Source: Firmicutes bacterium UBA5766 (GTDB lineage Bacteria; Bacillota; Desulfotomaculia; Desulfotomaculales; Nap2-2B). Taken from it: a stretch of 8,871 nucleotides of DNA. A program made the position numbers and the translations under genes. The stretch is taken from positions 1 through 8,871 of the forward strand of contig DIEU01000046.1 in NCBI GenBank assembly GCA_002418775.1. Reading direction: 5' to 3'. Position 1 is the first letter of the stretch. Every line of letters starts with the position of its first letter. The notes beneath the pieces were generated by a model, which was given only the letters and a program-made list of their open reading frames with translations, was not told where the DNA came from and searched no databases. Shown here in pieces: positions 5,979 through 8,871 of this stretch.

Positions 5979-6731
5979 GAAATAACGGTTTTCCTACGGA
6001 AGAGGTAACTTCTTTTTCATAAATGTAGAAGAGGTTGCCGATGGTCCTCGGGTCTTCACCGTTTCGGCTCTCCAGAGCCAGCATGACGTATCGGATGAAC
6101 ACGATGGCAGTATGCGCCACCATGGAATCGCAGGAACGTCCCTGAAATTCCTTGGCCAGCCTGAGACAGGACCTGGGCATCTTGAAGAAAACTTCGATGT
6201 TCCAACGCTTCCCGTAAATGCGGATCACCTCTTCATCCGGAAGTTCGGTATCGGTGGACAGGAGCGCCAGCCACTTCTTCTTAGCTCTCCTGTCCCTGAC
6301 GAACACGATCCTGGCTAGCACTGGTTCGCCGCTTGACATCTGACCGGTTCCTACAATGATAGAGGAAAGGATCTTGGCCTGGCCCCGCTTCTTTTTGACG
6401 GTGGCGTACAGCTGGTTCAGGGTGAGCTTTACGTCCCTGGTATTCATATTTGACCGTGGGCATCGACTTGAGCATACAGATGGTGTGAAGCTGTTGTTCC
6501 AACACCTTCCTGATCACGCCAGGAAAGGAAAACCAACTGTCAAACAGAAAAAGTTCGCAACGTAATTGGCTGACTTCTTTTCAGCAGTTATATTTTCTGG
6601 TAATATAAAAGTCACAAGAACACCCTTCTTTCCTTGGTATAATTGGGTTTTATCACTTCTATTCTACCAGATCGAGGGGTGTTTTTGTTGTTAAATTTCA
6701 GCTCTACCAAGGGTTTGAAGCTATTTTTCTA

Positions 6732-6745
6732 GTGCGAAAGTTGAG
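6732..6745. mobile_element. Candidate outer end of the IS4-type element
   Basis: GTGCGAAAGTTGAG lies about 117 bp outside the candidate transposase start, where the element's terminal repeat would be expected, and the bases between are AT-rich non-coding sequence. No inverted partner is found near the other side of the transposase remnant (5887-6010), which fits an element truncated at that end. Assignment as an IS end is from general resemblance only. Confidence 0.3.
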
Positions 6746-6750
6746 TTGAA

Positions 6751-7188
6751 TTATTGCTCTACAAGGGATACCTGATCTCCTTCTTTTACCCGGCCGCTCT
6801 TGACGACCCGGCAAAAAATACCTTCTGTCTTTAAAGGCGCCAGCCCGTGGAAAGAAAAGGCGTGGAGCTCGCCATCCTTCTTCCCGATCCGGGTAACCTC
6901 AACGATCGCTTCCCCGACCAAAAGCCTGGCGCCCGGTTCAACTTTTTTTAAATTGAGGCCGCGGACGGTAATGTTTTCGGCAAAATCCCCCGGTTGAACG
7001 ACAAAACCCAGCCCGGCGGCCAGTTCCTCCGCCCTTTCAGCCGGAAAGAGACTTACCTGACGGCCGGTTCCGGCGTGGGCGTCGCCTTGCAGGCCGTAGC
7101 CGGCAATCAGGTAGCCCGCGCCGGCGTTAGTTTTCTTCGTTTCTTTCCGGGTGCTGAGATTAACGCCAATAATTCGCCCGGGATCCAT
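6751..7188 (-). CDS. MOSC-domain protein
   Basis: 145 residues, the whole length being one compact MOSC domain. Signature parts are GYGLQGDAHAGTGRQVSLFPAE (30-51), PGDFAENITVRGL (66-78), VEPGARLLVGEAIVEVTRIGKK (82-103) and EGIFCRVVKSGRVKEGDQVSL. MOSC domains occur in molybdenum-cofactor sulfurases and in small proteins such as this one, thought to handle sulfur for metal-sulfur cofactors. In the small Bacillota proteins I recall, the segment after the IGK motif reads KECHxxCAI; here it is KKDGELHAFSF without Cys, and the only Cys is in GIFCRVV. The start lies 3 nt after the stop of the DUF364 gene, so the pair is probably one transcript with coupled translation. The stop at 6751-6753 faces the IS remnant. 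Confidence 0.88.
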   Translation of the reverse strand: MDPGRIIGVNLSTRKETKKTNAGAGYLIAGYGLQGDAHAGTGRQVSLFPAERAEELAAGLGFVVQPGDFAENITVRGLNLKKVEPGARLLVGEAIVEVTRIGKKDGELHAFSFHGLAPLKTEGIFCRVVKSGRVKEGDQVSLVEQ

Positions 7189-7191
7189 TCC

Positions 7192-7923
7192 TTAAGCACC
7201 CTCTTTCAGCATGGTTAACAAGCGTACGCCGTGGCGGCGCGTCTGGGTAAAAATTGCTCCTTCGGAAACGAAACGCAATACCTGCGGAGCGTCAACCACC
7301 CGGCTGCCGGATACTACATCGACACCGTAAGCAAACCAAAGATGAGTTAAAGGTGTCGTCGGCCCCAGGACCATAACCAGGCTATCGCGGCGGCAAAGTC
7401 CCAGCAACTCTCCCATGGCGCCGTTGATTAAGGCCGTGCCCGTAATCGCCACAACATCGGCCAGAGGAATTACGTCCGGGGCTGCGCAGGCAGGAAGGTC
7501 CCCTGAGTGGGGCCTTTTTTCCAGCACCCAGCATTTTGCAGATACCTGCCGTAGCTTGGGGATAAAGGGAAAGTGGCCGACCACCGCCACTTTTTTACCG
7601 GCTCCCCTGGTGAAAAGGATTTCGGCCGCGTTAACCTCTTTACACCGGTTCAACTCAATGGTCAACAAAGAGTTGATGGCGGCCAGTCCGATGGATTTTT
7701 CTAAAAGACTTTCGGAATTGGCCAGGCGGCAGAGTTCGAAGGCGCTTTTCGTTATTAAAGAGCCCGCGGAGGGTACCGGCGGCCCCCCTTCGTGGTCGTG
7801 GCTGGAAAAGGTTGAAGCCAGGCCGCAGTTTTTACTCCATACCGCCGTCCAGAAGGCGCCCACGCGGACATCCTTTACCGGAGCATCTTCTTTCAAAGTA
7901 CTGAGGATGTCATCGATAATCAT
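7192..7923 (-). CDS. DUF364/DUF4213 protein, putative heavy-metal chelation family
   Basis: 243 residues. The N-terminal DUF4213 part includes VGAFWTAVWSKNCGLAST (21-38), a SAGSL/SAFELCRLANSESLLEKSIGLAAINSLL run (52-87) and the linker VNAAEIL. The DUF364 Rossmann-like part follows: GKKVAVVGHFPFIPKLR (109-125), WVLEKRPHSGDLPACAAPDVIPLADVVAITGTALINGAM (132-170) and VLGPTTPLTHLWFAYGVDVVSGSRV (185-209), ending GVRLLTML. All recognisable family blocks are present and the length is normal. The family is annotated as putative heavy-metal chelation; no reaction is established. ATG (complement of 7921-7923) follows GAGGTGACC (minus strand) at suitable distance. It is first in an operon with the MOSC gene. 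An inverted repeat lies about 50 bp upstream. Confidence 0.9.
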   Translation of the reverse strand: MIIDDILSTLKEDAPVKDVRVGAFWTAVWSKNCGLASTFSSHDHEGGPPVPSAGSLITKSAFELCRLANSESLLEKSIGLAAINSLLTIELNRCKEVNAAEILFTRGAGKKVAVVGHFPFIPKLRQVSAKCWVLEKRPHSGDLPACAAPDVIPLADVVAITGTALINGAMGELLGLCRRDSLVMVLGPTTPLTHLWFAYGVDVVSGSRVVDAPQVLRFVSEGAIFTQTRRHGVRLLTMLKEGA

Positions 7924-7969
7924 TACCGGTCACCTCACTGCGCAAAACTCTTTGGAAAAATCCCGCCCG

Positions 7970-8000
7970 TAAAACGAAACCGAAGTGATTTTTCGTTTTA
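7970..8000. promoter_or_regulatory. 10-bp perfect inverted repeat upstream of the DUF364-MOSC operon
   Basis: TAAAACGAAA (7970-7979) and TTTCGTTTTA (7991-8000) are exact reverse complements with an 11-nt spacer, centred 62 bp upstream of the DUF364 start. The position fits an operator or a leader hairpin. The outer A/T runs could also make it a weak bidirectional terminator for transcripts entering the divergent region. The regulator is unknown. Confidence 0.5.
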
Positions 8001-8319
8001 GCAGCGCGCCGTTCCTTCCTCAAAACCAACGCTTTCAGCCTGCCTTTCCCCTGGGAGCAACAATAGTTTAACATTCCGGGGGGCGGGTGGCAAGAGACTT
8101 TTGGTTTGTTTCGGGGCGCGAAAAGGCAGGTAAGGTTTTGTTACAAAATATCAGGTTCATAAGACAAACAATTTAATTTATTTGCTTTGAGCGGCAAAAG
8201 GCGTAAAAACAATAAAATACTGGGAAGAATAGGTGATAAGTTTTATAGAGCTGTTTACCAATAGCGAAAAATATGATATATCATTAAACAAATGCCCATA
8301 ACTAAACTGGACCTTAAAA

Positions 8320-8325
8320 AAGGAG
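8320..8325 (+). promoter_or_regulatory. Ribosome binding site deciding the ferredoxin start
   Basis: AAGGAG lies 5 nt before ATG 8331 and 8 nt before the next codon, ATG 8334. The earlier in-frame ATG at 8292 has no such site and would add 13 residues absent from ordinary ferredoxins, so the start is placed at 8331 (8334 equally possible). Confidence 0.8.
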
Positions 8326-8330
8326 AAATT

Positions 8331-8762
8331 ATGATGTTTTACGTAGATAGTTTAAAATGTAAGGGATGCGGTTTATGTGTGGAAGCATGTCCCCAGCGGG
8401 CAATTAGCTTGAAAAATGAGGTGGCCTTTATCAATCAGGATTTATGCGCTGGTTGTGGAATTTGCCGGGAAACGTGTAATAACAAGGCAATTTACGAGGT
8501 AGAGATAATTACACCCAAGGTAGTAAGAACCGGTAAGCAGCAAAGCGAGCCTTTATTAGTGGAACCTGGACCGGTAATGTTCAAGAACAACACCAAAAAA
8601 ACAACGCTGCTTGGTGCTTTGGCTACGCTGGCTCCCACGGTTATTGAAAGATTGGCCAATTTGACCAAACAGGGGGCTGCTCCGGGAAGAGGACAGGGCA
8701 ACAAGCGGGGACGGTACAGCCGGGGCCAGGGGCGCCGGTGCAGGCGCAAGAAATGGCGGTAA
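8331..8762 (+). CDS. 2[4Fe-4S] ferredoxin-type protein with long basic C-terminal tail
   Basis: 143 residues from ATG 8331. Two ferredoxin cluster motifs are complete: C10-x2-C13-x2-C16-x3-C20-P and C39-x2-C42-x2-C45-x3-C49, the second followed by Asn rather than Pro. They should bind two [4Fe-4S] clusters and carry electrons at low potential in the cytosol. Bacterial 2[4Fe-4S] ferredoxins are about 55-60 residues; here about 85 residues follow, including a possible amphipathic helix (TTLLGALATLAPTVIERLANLTKQ) and a Gly/Arg/Lys-rich end (GRGQGNKRGRYSRGQGRRCRRKKWR in part). Small Fe-S proteins with Gly/Arg-rich tails occur in anaerobes, often near Mo/Fe cofactor genes. The redox partner is unknown; no downstream gene is visible. 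Confidence 0.85.
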   Translation: MMFYVDSLKCKGCGLCVEACPQRAISLKNEVAFINQDLCAGCGICRETCNNKAIYEVEIITPKVVRTGKQQSEPLLVEPGPVMFKNNTKKTTLLGALATLAPTVIERLANLTKQGAAPGRGQGNKRGRYSRGQGRRCRRKKWR

Positions 8763-8871
8763 GACAGGCAAGTCAGCGAAGAGGTAACGGTAACATTTAG
8801 GGTAAATTAACACTCTTATCCGTTTAAATATCTTTGTTGTTCCCGCAAACAGTGAGCGGTATAAAAAACGG
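8763..8871. other. Downstream flank, nothing recognised
   Basis: About 110 bp to the window end with no open frame behind a ribosome site and no clear terminator hairpin. The DNA is AT-rich after 8795. Confidence 0.5.

Larger units (their letters stand above)
5887..6615 (-). pseudogene. IS4-family DDE transposase remnant: internally deleted and frameshifted
   Basis: Read on the minus strand, a candidate GTG start at 6615 (behind AAGGAAAGAAGGG) gives FILPENITAEKK. Transposase-like sequence then resumes in another frame as CELFLFDSWFSFPGVIRKVLEQ, including DSWF (6530-6541), a catalytic-Asp segment in IS4 transposases, through PTVKYEYQGRK. A one-base shift at about 6428-6434 moves to the frame LTLNQLYATVKKKRG, ending in the Y-R-E-type motif IYGKRWNIEVFFK (Glu85 at 6193-6195) and EFQGRSCDSMVAHTAIVF. 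Most of the N-terminal third, with the first catalytic Asp, is missing. After about EKEVTSS (near 6010) similarity fades and the frame reads unrelated sequence to 5887. It cannot be active. The family call rests on motif recognition. Confidence 0.8.
7924..8330. other. Divergent intergenic region, about 400 bp
   Basis: This gap lies between the minus-strand DUF364 operon and the plus-strand ferredoxin. The half next to DUF364 is mixed composition with the inverted repeat at 7970-8000 and a G-run near 8078-8090; the half next to the ferredoxin is AT-rich. A perfect 12-bp palindrome, ATGATATATCAT, occupies 8273-8284, about 47 bp before the ferredoxin start. I found no tRNA, no recognisable riboswitch and no convincing -35/-10 pair with normal spacing, although promoters for both directions should be here. 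Confidence 0.6.

Noticed and set aside
7415..7972. Plus-strand open frame of 185 codons opposite DUF364
   Set aside because: The minus strand carries all DUF364 family blocks; the plus frame shows no recognisable domain.
8001..8110. Possible molybdenum-cofactor or cobalamin riboswitch upstream of DUF364
   Set aside because: I could not find the conserved motifs of either class on the minus strand; G-rich and C-rich stretches alone are insufficient.
8292..8330. Upstream in-frame ATG adding 13 residues to the ferredoxin
   Set aside because: No ribosome site at that ATG, whereas AAGGAG precedes ATG 8331/8334, where the usual ferredoxin N-terminus begins.

Overview
The window looks like chromosomal DNA of an anaerobic, moderately GC-rich Bacillota, probably a Clostridia/Peptococcaceae (Desulfotomaculum-like) lineage. 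The signs are strong AGGAGG-type ribosome sites, an S-layer-homology (SLH) surface protein, a stand-alone HD-GYP protein, a small 2[4Fe-4S] ferredoxin, a DUF364 protein and an IS4-type transposase remnant. This placement is inference from gene content; no rRNA, tRNA or CRISPR array was seen.

Layout. 1-926 is AT-rich accessory or decayed DNA. It holds a 5'-truncated open frame with one membrane segment (1-186), a perfect 16-bp hairpin (230-268), a DtxR/IdeR-like iron box overlapping a possible promoter (317-346), a 44-residue fragment resembling the N-terminus of DUF2325 proteins (524-658), and a C-rich/G-rich palindromic repeat pair (734-830). 927-3842 is the centrepiece: a 971-residue secreted protein combining a two-lobed CbiX/CbiK-like chelatase, two FmdE-like modules, a glycine linker, an Ig/ZU5-like beta domain and three SLH repeats. 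3931-4545 is an intact HD-GYP c-di-GMP phosphodiesterase domain protein. 4546-5238 is a decayed stretch: an unidentified gene broken across frames, then a J-domain gene whose expected ATG reads ATA and whose C-terminus is frameshifted.

From 5268 to 7923 the genes lie on the minus strand: a SAM methyltransferase, a truncated and frameshifted IS4-family transposase, and a tight two-gene operon of DUF364 (putative heavy-metal chelation) followed by a MOSC-domain protein. A divergent intergenic region of about 400 bp with an inverted repeat and a palindrome separates this operon from a plus-strand 2[4Fe-4S] ferredoxin with a very basic tail (8331-8762).

A theme runs through the intact genes: metals. 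They encode a surface-anchored tetrapyrrole chelatase fused to FmdE modules, a DUF364 putative metal chelation protein, a MOSC protein (Mo/W cofactor-type sulfur chemistry) and an Fe-S ferredoxin, and an iron-box-like site lies upstream. A shared pathway is not shown by the sequence; only DUF364 and MOSC are clearly co-transcribed. The chelatase-FmdE-SLH fusion is the strongest candidate for an undescribed system.
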